Of a DNA stretch of 64,000 nucleotides, positions 34,168 to 46,256 are shown one piece after another. The notes beneath the pieces are model-generated. The model was not told where the DNA came from. It did not search any database and worked only from the letters and a program-made list of their open reading frames with translations. Both the position numbers and the translations under genes were made by a program. Source of the DNA: Heliocybe sulcata (taxonomy: Eukaryota > Basidiomycota > Agaricomycetes > Gloeophyllales > Gloeophyllaceae); assembly GCA_004369045.1 (NCBI GenBank), contig ML213511.1, positions 903,350 through 967,349 of the forward strand, read 5' to 3'. Every line of letters starts with the position of its first letter. Positions within the stretch are counted from its first letter, which is position 1.

Positions 34168-36384
34168 ATGTCATCCCGGCTTCATCCCATTTTGATAGTA
34201 AGTATGTGCTATTCTCTAGGATTTCGGACAAAACTCACTATATTTGCCATGATATCAAGGCCGGCGCAGGACCGACAGGTCTCGTCGCTGCACTGACACT
34301 CCGTCAAAGTGACATCCCTGTTCGCATTATCGACAAGGCACCCAGGCTAGAGGTCGGATCTCGCGGCCAGGGTATTATGGTACGCAGGGCGACTTGTATG
34401 CACGGTATTGTAGGCGTATATTTGATGGGATGCATTAGCCACGCACTCTCGAAGTGTACAACTTCCTCGGTGTCCTTCCGGATATATTGGGAAAAGCTGT
34501 TCCGTTGCCTAAGAACCACGTGTACAAGTTGCCCGGTGGGACAGAAGTGCTGAAGGAACTCGTCAGGGCTCCTAGGTCTTACCCCACGCCTGGCATCCCG
34601 TTCGTGAGTACTTCTTGCTTGCGCCAGTCAGATACAGACTCACCTTTGGTTCTCTCGGCCAGTTCAATAACTACCTTTTAGGACAGGATGTGGCTCAGGG
34701 TATTCTGCAGTCCCATCTTGAGAAATATGATTGCCAAGTCGAGTTCGGTACTGAACTGTGCGACTTCAAGCAGCATGCTGATCATGTTGAGACGCATCTG
34801 GTCAAGCATAACGAACGTGGACAAATACCTGAGACAGCCGCTGTTAGCTACATCATCGGCGCGGACGGCGCTAAAGGTCGGTTGACACTCCTGGGCAACC
34901 GAAAGACACTGAAACTGACTGGTAGGTGTTGTGAGAAATACGCTCGGCCTCCCCTTCCCCGGAGAGACGAGGGGCGATGCTGGGATAGTGGCAGACGTAA
35001 GGCTCACAGGACTGTCCCGTGATGTACGCTACTCCACCGCCTTTCCTGGAAAAGACTTTATATTCTCTTCAGTGCTGGCACACCTGGGGTGACATGGGTA
35101 CACTAGCGTACGCTTGCCGTAACTTTATCTGCATCACTCTGAGAACACATACTTACTTGAACGTTAGATGCTCCGCCTTCCCGAGATGGACCCACGACGA
35201 CGACGTATTCTGGATGTCCCTCGCCGGGAAAGAAGTCCCCTTCGACGAGTTGATGGCCAATCCAGAGCGTATCAACGACTATGTCAAGAAAGCCACAGAC
35301 AGGTCTGACATCAAGATCACTGAGTTCCTGTCACTGTCTCGGTTCAAGTGCGTCACTCCATCTCCACAGTTCTTCGGCAAGGTGGTTGACTTTATGATGG
35401 CGCCAGGTGGAATATCCGGATGGTGCCCGAATTCGGACGAGACAGGGTATTCGTTGCCGGAGGTAATGCCATGTGTACCCATGTCCAACTCTCGTGTCTC
35501 ATTTGCCTCTTAGATGCGGCTCATGTCCACAGTCCTACTGGAGGACAGGTAGGAGCCGGGGTCGCGTTTGTTCATCTATATGAGTTAACAGTCATTAACA
35601 GGGTATGAACAGCAGTGTCATGGACGGAGTGAGTACCATGCATGAGATCATGCATGACGAATGCTCACCCCCGATATCACAGTTCAACCTGGCATGGAAA
35701 CTCGCCTTAGCCCACAAGGGCATAGCCTCCCCAATGCTTCTTCAATCTTATACCGACGAGCGCCTCCCCGTCATCCGCAAGATGCTGGAGGTCACCACCG
35801 ACCTCCTGGACAAGACTCTCGCGAAGGACGAGAGCGCATTGGATCGTGGGCGCAAATTCCACCAGCTGGACATCAACTATCGGGGCAGCCCGATCGTCCT
35901 GGACCAGAGGCTCGGTCCTCTTACCGAGGCGCCGCCGGCAGATATTTACACGTTCGGACAGCTGGGGAGCGTTCAGGCGGGAGACAGGGCTCCCGATGCT
36001 CCTGGGCTGCTTGACTTGAAAGACAGCTCATCTGGCTTGACGTCGCTGTTCCGCATATTTGCGCCTGCCAAGCATACAGTGCTCATCCTGTCTGCTTCTA
36101 CGCCTCTCGCCGACTCCGTGATCGATGTCCTGCGAGATTATCCCGCAGACATCGTGCAGTCGGTCGCGGTCTTGCCTGGCAGAGTCGCTGTACGCGAGAC
36201 CGAGGTTCTTCCTAAGGCAGATCTCATCGTCAAAGACACCGATGGGCACGTCTATGAAGGGTATTCAGTCGATCCATGGAAGGAAGAATTGGCTGTGATC
36301 ATTGTTCGTCCAGACGGCTTTGTTGGAGGAGTCGGCAATGGGGCGCAGACGGTGAAGGACTACTTCCAGCGGATCTTGAACTAG
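34168..36384 (+). CDS. FAD-dependent aromatic monooxygenase, copy 2
   Basis: Tandem paralogue of copy 1 with the same exon plan. The first exon MSSRLHPILI joins AGAGPTGLVAALTLRQSDIP. Kept motifs are SRGQGIM, PRTLEVYNFLGVLPDILGKA, YIIGADGAKG, PRWTHDDDVFWMSLAG, DAAHVHSPTGGQGMNSSVMD, and the C-terminal VIIVRPDGFVGGVGNG. The exon after the DG motif, rebuilt as VVRNTLGLPFPGETRGDAG, shows that the region is intact. Divergence is spread evenly, including in substrate-side segments (KNHVYKLPGG against NRWYKLPGG in copy 1), so the two may differ in substrate. Both look functional. Confidence 0.92.
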
Positions 36385-36848
36385 TCAAACTAGGCAGCCG
36401 TAACATACCCATCTCTACTTCTAGGTTTGAGCCCGATATATATCACCTCCACTCCACCACATACCCCGTAGATTTCAGCTTAGCACAGATACTCCCCACT
36501 CCATATACCCATGTCAACATCGTAGAGTTTAGCCCAATGGAGATAACCCCCCCTCGAGACTCCCTTGTCCCTCAAGAATTCAGCGACAATACAAGAATTC
36601 AGCGACAATAACCTGGATGAAAGTGCAAGAGGGCAATGGGCGGCCACCAGATGAATCGTGGGATGGCACGAGATTCGCTACCGGGTTCGTCGTTCGCTCC
36701 ATGATTCCAGCGGTTCCAAACATAAGCACTATGTTACATACAAATGACCTATTTTACAAATCAAGAACCTAATACTCGTAGTCAGCAAAACCAGACTGCG
36801 CAAAAAGTGAGAGATACTACCATACAATTTCAAGAGAGATGACAGCTT
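36385..36848. other. Intergenic, convergent 3' flanks
   Basis: Holds a short direct duplication (the 13-bp AAGAATTCAGCGACAATA-like segment repeated near 36573-36610). No gene is seen. Confidence 0.45.
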
Positions 36849-37535
36849 TCAGATCGCATCATTTTCGACGAGCTTTCCACAAATAATGTACTTGTTTGAG
36901 AAGTGATCAATCCAGCCCTTCATGTTTTCGCTATAGACGGACTATCAATAGCTGCAATCTGGGGAGAACGAGATGATGAAAACGCACATTTCCTCTGGAA
37001 CCAGGTCCTCGCACTTGTCAAGTGGTTGGTCAACGGGTGTAAGCATCTCTGCGAAAAGATGTCCGGTCGTGCTGCGCGGGGTCGTGAATTAAGCGCTGGG
37101 ACGTACCCTCGTCGAACGACTGCTTCGCCATGCCACGCGTAGCATCACGTCCTGCAAAGTTGCCGTACATGCCATCTTGACCATTAGTCAGCATACTGCA
37201 CTATCGGATTAACGCATCGTGTCATTGGACTCACTGGGGCCGTAGAAGTTCCTCCCCGCCGTCACGTCGAACACAGTCCCGTCAATGGCCAGCAGGATAC
37301 GCCCGCCATCCTTGCCATTATAAGGCTCGAGCGTCTTCGGTGTATAAGTCGTGAAAAGCACAGTCGGTGGGTGCGCTTTTGGCATCCAGCTGTACCCGTG
37401 CTTGAACTCGGTCGGGATTTGGGTGGACTTGGATTTCACCGAGGACGAAGGAGGAAAGAGGATACGCTGAACGGCATAGAGAATATACAGCAAGAGAGCT
37501 GTGTTGATAGGTGCGCCCAGGTCGAAGCTCGGCAT
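36849..37535 (-). CDS. DAP1: Dap1/MAPR cytochrome b5-like haem protein
   Basis: Membrane-anchored haem-binding protein of about 160 aa that in yeast and mammals supports cytochrome P450 enzymes such as Erg11. An N-terminal TM anchor (INTALLLYILYAVQRILFPP) is followed by the b5-like fold: TLEPYNGKDGGRILLAIDGT, VFDVTAGRNFYGP, spliced to NGMYGNFAGRDATRGMAKQS and FDE. After another intron come MLTPVDQPLDKCEDLVPEEM and the end NMKGWIDHFSNKYIICGKLV ENDAI. The family marks FYGP, YGNFAGRDA and RGMAKQSFD are all present. MAPR proteins use Tyr as haem ligand, and the Tyr residues here fit. It is placed beside the monooxygenases, but it is a general sterol/P450 helper, so its link to them is unclear. 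Confidence 0.9.
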
Positions 37536-38381
37536 CGTCGTGGACTGCAGCAGTTGAAGTTGGTCAGAGACAGAGAGTGAAGCCGGCCGCAAGTGACCAA
37601 GAATTCCAGAGAGAGATTCCCACGTTTCCCCGCCTTTACGCTACAAGACTTGAGCTTGAGGCCTTGAGGCCTTGAGGCGACCTCCTCCTGCACGAATAAT
37701 GTCAGATGCGTTACATTTTGTGCCCTTTGTCCATAATGCATAGGCAACAGAGGATAGGCGCGTGTTCAGCTGTGAGGGTACTGTCTGTGTCATCTTCTGC
37801 ACTGAAAACTTCTAAAGCCCAGTAAACTATACGCTTCCAGAACAGCGTGTTATACCACTCCATTTTTGCGAGGTCTCTACTGTTCGTCACCCGTTCTCTC
37901 TTCTGCTCTCGTTGTAGTACTTATCTCAGTCGCGTAGCTCGGACGCGTCAAGGCATGCATCATGTCCTTCGGCTCCTGATTGGCTGCCACTACGCACAGA
38001 TCGGCAGCGAAAGCAGTCTCGCACATGACTACGAAGCTTTCTTCTCTGTGCGCACTTCTTCAGTCATCTAGGGCTGCCGGACATGGTCACTGGCCTGGGG
38101 ATGCTCCTGATTGCGGGGAGGATCGTCCGAGAGGACTATACTTCCGCACCGACTCTCGAGACGTCGTGCGCTGTTATCCAGCTCAGAACGACAATCAAGC
38201 TTTTCACCTCCAAAGCCACATGAAAGAGGAGGAAGAAGGCGACGTTCTAGAGTACTGTTACGATACGTATTTATGAACCATCAGGAGACTCGGATAGCTG
38301 ACGATCTCCATATACTGTGGAGGCATGGAAGTGGCAGATTCTCTTCTTGATATCCACGTAAGTACGCCGCTAGCGAACATA
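37536..38381. other. Intergenic, no gene recognised
   Basis: About 850 bp: Dap1 promoter and 3' flank of the NmrA-like gene. Overlapping short frames only. Confidence 0.45.
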
Positions 38382-39451
38382 TCAGTTGAATGTTTCTATC
38401 AAGGCATCAACCGCGGAGGTCGGATTCCAGTCGGGCCATAGCCTGTTCGACAGCTTTTCCTCATTCTTCTCCAACACAGCAGCCCCTGTGTCCCAGTTAA
38501 TCAGGCCCCATGCAACAATGAACGGCACGGATAGCTGCGGGTTCTCCTTCATAGCTGTTTCCTGCTCAGAAATGGGGTGGTATGTGATCTCGAGTTTCTT
38601 CCCCGTCTTCGCTTGGTAACCTTGGCAGATTTCATTAAGAGTCTATCGGCAGCGTCAAAAATGCAGTAGACGGTCAGTCGGACGTTCATACCTTTCGGTC
38701 ACCCTCAAGCGAGAAATCTTTCCAGTACAGCTGCTCGGGCGGCAGGGTCGTGAGTATGTGCGCGACGAACCTTGCCACATCTCTCCTGGTCGTAAAGCTG
38801 ATAGGTCCATCGCCTTTTCCCCATATGTCCACCTTTCCCTCTGGGACGTTCCATCCCCACAAACTGTAATTTCTGTCAGATGCGGCGCACTTGCCGATGG
38901 AATGACGCCTGAACGAGACTCACGGTATGAAGATGAAGTCCGACCAGTACCCATTGGCCACCAACGCGTACGGCAGGTCTATCTCCCTCAGCTTCTTGTG
39001 CATCTTCTGCATGGCGGCCGAAAAGTCATCTTTGCCATTGTCGCCTGTCGCAGTTGTATTGGATCCCCATTCCGAAGGCAAGAAGAGCTTCACCCCCGCC
39101 TGTTTAGCTGCATCCGCGAGCGTGGGCTGCAGGTGGTGTGCGGGCACTGGGAGACCAGAGATGACGACCTCGATGTGTGCGGAGGCTAGTGCGGAAGTGA
39201 TAGTCGAAGGCGAAGACCAGTCCACGGGGACGATGGTGGCGCCGAGAGAGCTGAGCTTCTCCAGCGTGGCATCAGACCTCTGGGACGGTGAGTGAGCAAA
39301 GTATCCATCAACAAATGGGAATATTTACCCCGCGCGTCAAGATGACGACAGAAGATACACGCCCGTCAGGCTTCAGTTTGAGTAGTTCCTCCGCTACGAA
39401 CTCCCCGATCCTACCAACACCCGCGATTGCGAAGTTCTTGAATCCTGACAT
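38382..39451 (-). CDS. NmrA-like / isoflavone-reductase-type NAD(P) protein
   Basis: Atypical SDR of about 310 aa. The N-terminus MSGFKNFAIAGVGRIGEFVA carries the GxGxxG NADP motif, and VVILTRG is joined across an intron to RSDATLEKLSSLGATIVPVD. Then come IEVVISGLPVPAHHLQPTLA, LFLPSEWGSNTTATGDNGKD, and LPYALVANGYWSDFIF, the segment before the substrate site. ISFTTRRDVARFVAHILTTL is the usual NmrA border motif. Four or five short exons complete the end (YQAKTGKKLEITYHPISEQE, ALIETFN). Such proteins are either reductases on phenolics or redox sensors, and the choice cannot be made here. It has a clear TATA box just upstream. Confidence 0.87.
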
Positions 39452-39498
39452 TGTTTCTTGTATGATATGGATGCGTTTCTAACGTTCAACACCTCTGC

Positions 39499-39508
39499 CT
39501 TTATATAT
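39499..39508 (-). promoter_or_regulatory. TATA box of the NmrA-like gene
   Basis: On minus the sequence TATATAAAGG lies about 50 bp before the ATG at 39451. Consensus and spacing fit a core promoter. Confidence 0.5.
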
Positions 39509-40017
39509 CACAGCGGTATCTCCGAAAATACGGTATTCATCCTGCACAGTAAGAGAGTTGATAAGCTAATACAGTAGCAAGCTGACGTGCACTGGCGGCA
39601 TCGGCAACATTGACGAGCTTGGCGATCATCACGGCGTATGTGTATTGAGGAAGCCTCTCGGCACCTGCGGTTGTCAGATAATATCTGAGATCTAAATAGT
39701 ACTAGTACTGCTGCCCCTAGAGTGCCTCTTCCGGGTGGTTTTACTCCTACGCACTTACGCGCCCACAAATCCCAAGTTCGAGGGCTGGGTCGCACGGTCG
39801 GATATCCCTGTGCCGGCCCGGGGCTTTCCCTCAAACCCAGGTCACGGTGCCCTCAACTGACTGTCCACAGTAGAGGGACTCATACATCTTCTGATATTTT
39901 CAGCGTCATAATTCCCCGTGATCATGTCCTCGTATTCCATTCACACCAGCTCGTCTGGCGGGACGTTCATAAAAGACTAGGCATGGGGTTTGGTGTCCTG
40001 TGCGACGAGGGCTACTA
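39509..40017. other. Divergent intergenic region
   Basis: About 500 bp between the NmrA-like and BNR_4 starts, so promoter sequence for both. No further element is recognised. Confidence 0.5.
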
Positions 40018-41902
40018 TGAAGGTACACTTGAGCGTCCTCCTCTCTACACTCCTCTGGGCCGCATTAGCGCAATGCAGCAGTATTCGGACCATAGGATGG
40101 AGCGTTCTTGGACCTGACCCGCAGACGGTGAACAGACTCAATGGAGAGTCATTCCAGCAAGATGCTTTGGTTACGTTCGGTTGTACGTTCGCTTTTGTTT
40201 GCCCCAAACCATGTCGTTCAAATATGTTCACGCGCATTAAGCCTACCAATACGCCGTCCATTATGTGCCTGACACAGCGAACGCGTCCGTGAGGCATCCC
40301 TCGCTCTCGCGCCGCACTCTCAGTGACAGCGGGACTGGGGATTGGGTAACAGCCACCTTCGCAGACTACGATCAGACTGATGATGATGGGCATAACATGT
40401 ATGCACCCTCCCTCTCTTCTGTCTTGCTCAGGACTGACACGCCCCCACTACCTAGAATATCCCTAGGCATCTCCCCGGGCGACGGGACCCTCCACTTGGC
40501 ATACGACCAGCACGATAATCCTCTTGTGTACCGCGTCTCCAATCCTGGTTTAGCTACACAACCACCGTCTGACTCTGACTGGCCGTCCGTGACATCGCTC
40601 TTCACACCCGTCCTCGATTATCTTCCGAACCTCACCACTCTGGATAAGAACACCTATTTTATCAATATTACATATCCGCGATTCCTGAGGATACCAGAGA
40701 CTGCCAGGGTAGGAAAGGAGGATTTACTGCTTGAGCTCCGTGTGGGCAGGTCTGGTTTGGGAGATGATTGGCTGTACACTTACACACCGGGCAAGGGGTG
40801 GGAGCTCGCGGGACGGTATCTTGAGGTGCGCCTATCGTGTTCTTGAACCCTCAATTCGATGCTTACGATGGAGTGTAGGGTGTAAACAACAATGCATATA
40901 TTAACGGCCTGGACTATGATTTCAAGGGCAATCTTCATGTCACATGGCGAGTACAGAACTTTATTCCTGATGTACGTCTCTGACTTTGCCCGCAGGACGT
41001 ACCGCGACTATGTGAACGATATCGGCCAAGACGTGGCACAAGAAGCGGGACCGAACGGGCCAGAAAATGTATGTATCATGCCCTGTTCACTCATGACCGT
41101 TTCGCTGATTCCGCGCTATATCTGTAGAACCATGACCTCAACTACGCGTACTCTCCTCCTGGCGCACAGCTTCTCTCCTGGAAGAACAACTGGGGCCAAG
41201 TAATCGGGAACCTATCTGCTAGTACGTCCTTGTTATCTCTAGCATACCCATTTACTGCTGAGGACGTTGCGATAAATCGCAGGCGACATACCACTAGATG
41301 CGGAACCAATCGTTCCCGCAAGCGCAGGTATTGTCATGTTCGGCATACCCAAGTATGGGTATGTGGCTGTCTTACGACATCAAATCTGTCTGCATGTGTC
41401 TCACCCGGCATATTGTAGAGGTATCCTCAACCAAGAAGCTCAAACCGTCGACCGCGACGGCCGGGTTCATGTCCTGAACAGGGAAAACACCACCGGCACC
41501 GAGCAGTGGTACCACTACTGGCGCAGCACAACGAGCGACTGGACACGCACAGCCCTTCCTCTCACCTTCGACCCGCCCAGCATCAACAACGTCACCACCA
41601 CGCCCACCGTTATCGGCAAGCGCGGCAAGCTCGTCTCCATCCCCACCTCGTCCTCGAGTGCCCCAACGACCGTGCTTTACATCCTGCCATCGAACGCTGC
41701 CAACTCGAGCGGACTGAGCATACTCGCGTCCACCGGCCCAGGGCACTTCCAGGACTGGCAGGTTGTGTGGGAAGTTAGCGAGGGCTGTGGCTGGGAGCCT
41801 CTGTTTGACCGGTATAGGCTGGAGAGGGACGGCGTGGTGAGCTTGTACTTGGTGAATGGCACGGATGTAGGCGTGTTGGATTTGGATCTGAGTGGGATGT
41901 GA
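40018..41902 (+). CDS. Secreted BNR_4 beta-propeller protein
   Basis: Secreted protein with a clear signal peptide (MKVHLSVLLSTLLWAALAQC). It matches the BNR_4 (sialidase-like propeller) family, which includes some polysaccharide lyases. Motifs are YQYAVHYVPDTANASV, DWVTATFADYDQTDDDGHN, then ISLGISPGDGTLHLAYDQHD and NPLVYRVSNPG. GVNNNAYINGLDYDFKGNLH, then TWTYRDYVNDIGQDVAQEAG and DLNYAYSPPG follow, and the late QTVDRDGRVHVLNRENTTGT. About eight exons. The intron at 40947-40995 has a GC donor (TG|GCGAGT); using it restores the family's HVTWTYRD. N-glycosylation sequons are frequent near the end. Substrate, probably a plant or algal polysaccharide, is unproven. Confidence 0.85.
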
Positions 41903-42400
41903 AGATGGTCATCTCAATTGGATTTGAGAGGTGGAGTGCAAGCTTCATTTCGAGCGGTGATTGGCGTCGGAAGCTTAACTCTGCAAGTCAATAAAAATCA
42001 GTAACGTTGTTCCGCGATGACGGTACAAACCTTAAGCTCAATTGTCATAGTACCTTCAAGTCACAGATCCCGGAGGGTTAGCTGGTACATTCCAAGGAGC
42101 ACTGACATCTGGGTAACTTGCAAGTGGGTTTTATCCTGGGGTGGTAATGAATACAGGATGCGCTGTAGTTCTAATACGCACAATGAGATAGCGGAATAGA
42201 GTGGAGATATAAGAAATTAGACAAACAAGTACATGAAGCAGACGAATTCAGAGAAAGGCCCGGTACATGGGCGCGCAACGGAGCACGATGAAAGTGAATG
42301 TGCACCGAAGATTGCAAGAAGATGGGAAGGAAATAGTATCAGAATAAGAAAAGACCTCAGAGTCGCCCCCACCACACCGTATACAGCACAGCCTATCCCT
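41903..42400. other. Intergenic between convergent genes
   Basis: 3' flanks of the BNR_4 and Ser-rich genes. No gene is seen. Confidence 0.5.
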
Positions 42401-44427
42401 TCACCGCCAAGTACCACCGGCCACCTTGGCCGTCGAGTTCCTCCGCGCCGCAGGAACGACAACCTTCTTACGCTCGACAACGGGGCTTTGGGACGTCTTG
42501 CTGGCATCGAAGCTCGTCACGGGAGTGGTTGCAGCCTTAACTGCCGCATCCGCTTGTGCTTTGCTAGCCTTGACCACCTTTGCGGACGGAGTCGGCTTGA
42601 CTTCCTTCTTACCCAGCTGCGACGCCTTCACAATTTTCATTGCAGTAGCGGCGACAACAGCGGGCTTTTTCACCGGGTTGCCCGGCTGCGACGCCTTCAC
42701 AACTTTCGTTGCAGTAGCGGCGACAACAGCGGGTTGCTTTACCAGATTGCCCGGCTGCGACGCCTTCACAACTTTCGTTGCAGTAGCGGCGAGGACAGCG
42801 GGCGTCTTCACCCCGGCCTTGACGGCAGTCTTCCGGTCCTTCTTGACTACCGGCTTCCGAACGCGCCAGCTGGCTGAGGGAGACCGAACCTTCGCATCGC
42901 TAAGGGGGGCAGGTTGCTTGCCCTTGACGTCTTTGCTATTCAGCTTCTCCACTGGGGCCTCTGGGATAGCGGTGGGTATGGGTAGGATTTCAATAGTGTC
43001 GGTGGAATATTCGTTAGTAGTGGAGCAGGATGTAACAGAGGAGCTCGAGGCGACCGAAGTGTCAGAGGTGTCAAAGCTGCTAGAGCTGCCAGAAGAGGTA
43101 GAGGTAGAAAACGATTTGTCGGCGTCGGAAGGGACAGTAGCCAAGGAAGATTCTTCCACAAAGACGGAGACGTCTTCCACATGGGATTCGATAACCGGCG
43201 TTTTTGAGGTCGTGGGAAGGAGGTCGGTGGTAGCAGAGGGAGCAAACGTTGCCGGTGAACTAGCGGAAGGAGTAAGGAAGTCTTTTGGTTGGACGACGGG
43301 AGACGAAGGAAGTTCTAGACCGAGAGCCACCAACAGGTCTTTCTTGATCTCTTCCGCTGTCTTCCTCTTCGTCCAATCGACAGTAGGCGAGTAGTCGCTG
43401 ACCGGCATGCTGAAGCTGCGACCGTGCTGACAGTCCGGCGACCTCTTGGGGATCGGCAAGCTTGTCCTCCGGGACGTCTTCAGAGAAGCTTGGTATTCAG
43501 AATTGGCAACGGCCGTTCTGCTTTGCACTTCCGGTTGAGACAGCGGGTAGCTCCACCGCCTGGACGTGCGAAGTGAAGCTCGATAGTCCGAGTTGGCGAC
43601 AGTCGCTCTCGAAGTCGGGGCAGTCGGAGCAGTCCACTGCGAGACGAGCGTCGGCAGCTCCGAGCCGGCGGGAGTGAAGACAGACGAAGAAGAGTCTGAG
43701 AATAGTAAGCCAGCCCCGGTGCTTGCCGTGATGGAATCATACGTCCATAGACCGCTCTCCTGGCCTTCGACGTCGGCAGTGGCGGGGCTTCCAGGTTCGA
43801 CCGCATCGTAGGACTCCGAAACGTGGTTATGGATAGCTCCAATAAGACGAGGCAGCCAGTAGACATCCAGCGACCGTTGTTGGGGTATAGGAGACGGGGC
43901 GAAGGTGATGACCTCTGGGTTTGGCAGGGTGGCGACCGGGAGAGGCGAGTCGTTGTGTAAAGGCGAGGTGACCACAGAGTCGGGGATCGTCGGAAGAAGA
44001 TTGAGCGCAGACTGCTTGATCCTTTCTAGGAGACGGTCGCCCTCGACGCTCTGAACACAGAAACGGATGTTAGCACCGGATCGGTCGATGGGGGAACGTG
44101 CGACATACCTGTCTGCTCGACATCGACGTGACTCCTGCGTCGGATACCGCTGAGGCCACGGAGTTTCTGTTCCACCACTTTGCATCCTGCATGTTAGCCG
44201 CCGAAGAGAGCTGTGAACGGTCCATGGGTACTCACCGTAACAATTGAAGCATCTCCGGCATTTCCTCGCACAGCAGCTATACGCGTCCACATGGACGCAG
44301 AAAAGCCAAAGACCAGACCAAAGACGGCAACGATGGAAGACCAGAAGAGGACCACGAGACCCACCGAGGCGACGCTGATGAGGGAGAAGGCCAGCACCCA
44401 AGCCAAGAGAATCATATCGAACTCCAT
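42401..44427 (-). CDS. Ser-rich membrane-anchored protein with tandem repeats
   Basis: Unrecognised protein of about 640 aa. The first about 45 residues are hydrophobic (ILLAWVLAFSLISVASVGLV and SSIVAVFGLVFGFSASMW), so two TM helices or a hairpin anchor. Three exons join SIVT, DAKWWNRNSVASAVSDAGVT, and SVEGDRLLERIKQ. The middle is disordered and carries two copies of a 16-residue unit (TVANSDYRASLRTSRR and AVANSEYQASLKTSRR), then poly-Ser stretches. The C-terminal third has about three tandem copies of a 23-residue Lys/Ala unit around AVVAATATKVVKASQPGN, visible in DNA at about 42640-42800 as near-identical 69-bp repeats. The long plus-strand frame opposite this region is a shadow. Function unknown. 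Confidence 0.75.
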
Positions 44428-45022
44428 GATAGACAAGCAAGTAAGGTGCAGCTGTATCGAGGGTTCGTGGTCGTGTGACGAGAGTAGTAAAGAAAGAGGG
44501 AAAGCGCCCTGTTGGATCTTATAGGTTCACGAGCGGCTGGCATGGAGGCTGACAGTCTTCTCGGTCAAGATTGCAACGTCGAATCATCTAGCGGCGTCAG
44601 AATCGTCAGCCTCCTTGACTCCAGACCAGCTACAGTAGCACATTTTGCAGGCCAATACCAATGGCAGCGTCAGCGGAGAGGTCAAAATATAGATGTGGCT
44701 GGAGGAGACACGCTTCGAATTGAGTTTGAATTTTGAGCGCTTTACGCGTTTGTGGCTGTGGCCAAACCTTGATCCGGCCAGTTATACTCCTTCCTGAGAG
44801 TTGTCGCTTTCTACTGGAGTCCTTAGCCTTATCTCGCCGCCCTACAGAACGACATGGTGCCGGCTAGGAAATCTGGTAACATGAACATCGTTAGCTCGCT
44901 GCGAGTTCATTCTACCCCTGGAGGTCCCACTCTGTATTGCTGTCAGTATATATAGCTCGTAAGGTTGCCGCCCGTCCCCTGCCACCGACCTGCGCTCGTC
45001 AGTCGGTATCAGTCCGAGGATC
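44428..45022. other. Intergenic, no gene recognised
   Basis: About 600 bp between the Ser-rich protein start and the pseudogene start; includes the promoter of the former. Confidence 0.45.
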
Positions 45023-46256
45023 ATGATTGAGCCCAATTTCAGAGTCTCCATTGTGTAAGTATTCTTGTTCAAACAAGGGTTGCCCATCTGACGATGGAGC
45101 TCTGCTCAGTGGAAGTGGAATAGCCAGCCTTATCTGCACAGTGGCTCTCTCCAGAGCCGGAAATATTGAGGTCGATGATTATGAAGCTGCGCGTTAATTT
45201 TCCGAGGTCGGCGCTGGCATCGGAATGTTCTCCGGCGTCTGGGAGGTCATGGAGGCACTGGGGCTCGACGAGAGTCTCACAGAGGTTGCATCTGGACGAG
45301 GCGAGTGTCCCAGTTCTCGACAACCCGGCACACTTCTAGCACCTGGAAAGGATCAATTGCGAACCATGTGCGGAAGTCAGATATGGCCGAAGGCGTCAGT
45401 TCCAATGACACGCGTGATGCAGGTATGTATGGGATAGGTATCGTTGCATGGTCAACATGGCTCACATGCCGTTGCAGCTGGCTTCGTGACCTTCCATCGG
45501 ACCAATTTCCAGAAGATAGTACTGAGTCGTACCCCACACTCATGCAAAACCTATCTCTTTAAGCATCTCGTATCGGTCGAAGAGCCAGAATTCGCGGATC
45601 TGTCAGTCTCGTTGTGCTTTGAGGGTGGCACTACTTGCGATTTGCTTTTGGCTACCGACGGTATCAAGTCTGCAGTAAGGGGCTCTATATTCCGCGCTCG
45701 CGCTGACAAGGCCGCCGAGGAACGACGGCTGCAGCTTGCAGAGAATTTATCACGTTATATTAATCCAGCTTGGACAGGGAATCTGGCGTACCGTGGCCTT
45801 GTGGCCAAAGAGAAGGTTGTAGAGCAAAACCCGGAACATAGAGTATTTAAAGGACTCGCTGTGATAAGTAAATCTTCTATGAGATATAGCGCGTAAGACG
45901 ACCGTCAGTAATCTCTGACATAGTATTCTGGGAAGAATAGGGTGAGCTTAAAGCTTGAGTGCACCAGCTTGACAGCGCTCACGCGGGATCACGGGGCAGC
46001 ATGCGGCAGCGTACCCCCTGTGGACGAAGATTAGCCAACTTTGCGGGTGTAGTCTCAAGGCGAGGTCTTGAAGGGTCTTGCTTCGATCGAGTATGGGTGC
46101 CGGTAGAGCCCCAATTTCAGCAAGCGGTGCAAGTGCGCAAAATACCTCCTACGCCAATAACTGGTCCTCAGTTAGTGATACGACCAGCCTATCGAAAGGC
46201 CCACTCAATGAGCTATATACATGGTCAGTCCTTTACCTTCCTTCGTGTCGAGGAGG
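45023..46256 (+). pseudogene. Decayed salicylate-hydroxylase-type FAD monooxygenase
   Basis: Remnant of a single-domain FAD monooxygenase gene. Recognisable parts in order are MIEPNFRVSIV, then SRAGNIEV, SEVGAGIGMFSGVWEVMEAL, RTPHSCKTYLFKHLVSVEEP, the DG-motif region CDLLLATDGIKSAVRGSIFR, NPAWTGNLAYRGLVAKEKVV, and ERPTQ followed by AIYMVSPLPSFVSR. The GGGIGGL dinucleotide motif is not found where expected. A TAA interrupts the piece before FSEVGAGIG and a TGA lies inside the late ERPTQ-AIY segment. Sequence homology stops at FVSR, before the GD motif (GDAAH), so the 3' third is missing. It differs in type from the tandem monooxygenases at 31-36 kb. Confidence 0.8.

Noticed and set aside
42426-43394. 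322-codon plus frame
   Set aside because: Antisense shadow of the repeat-rich third exon of the minus-strand Ser-rich gene; it repeats in step with that gene's tandem repeats.
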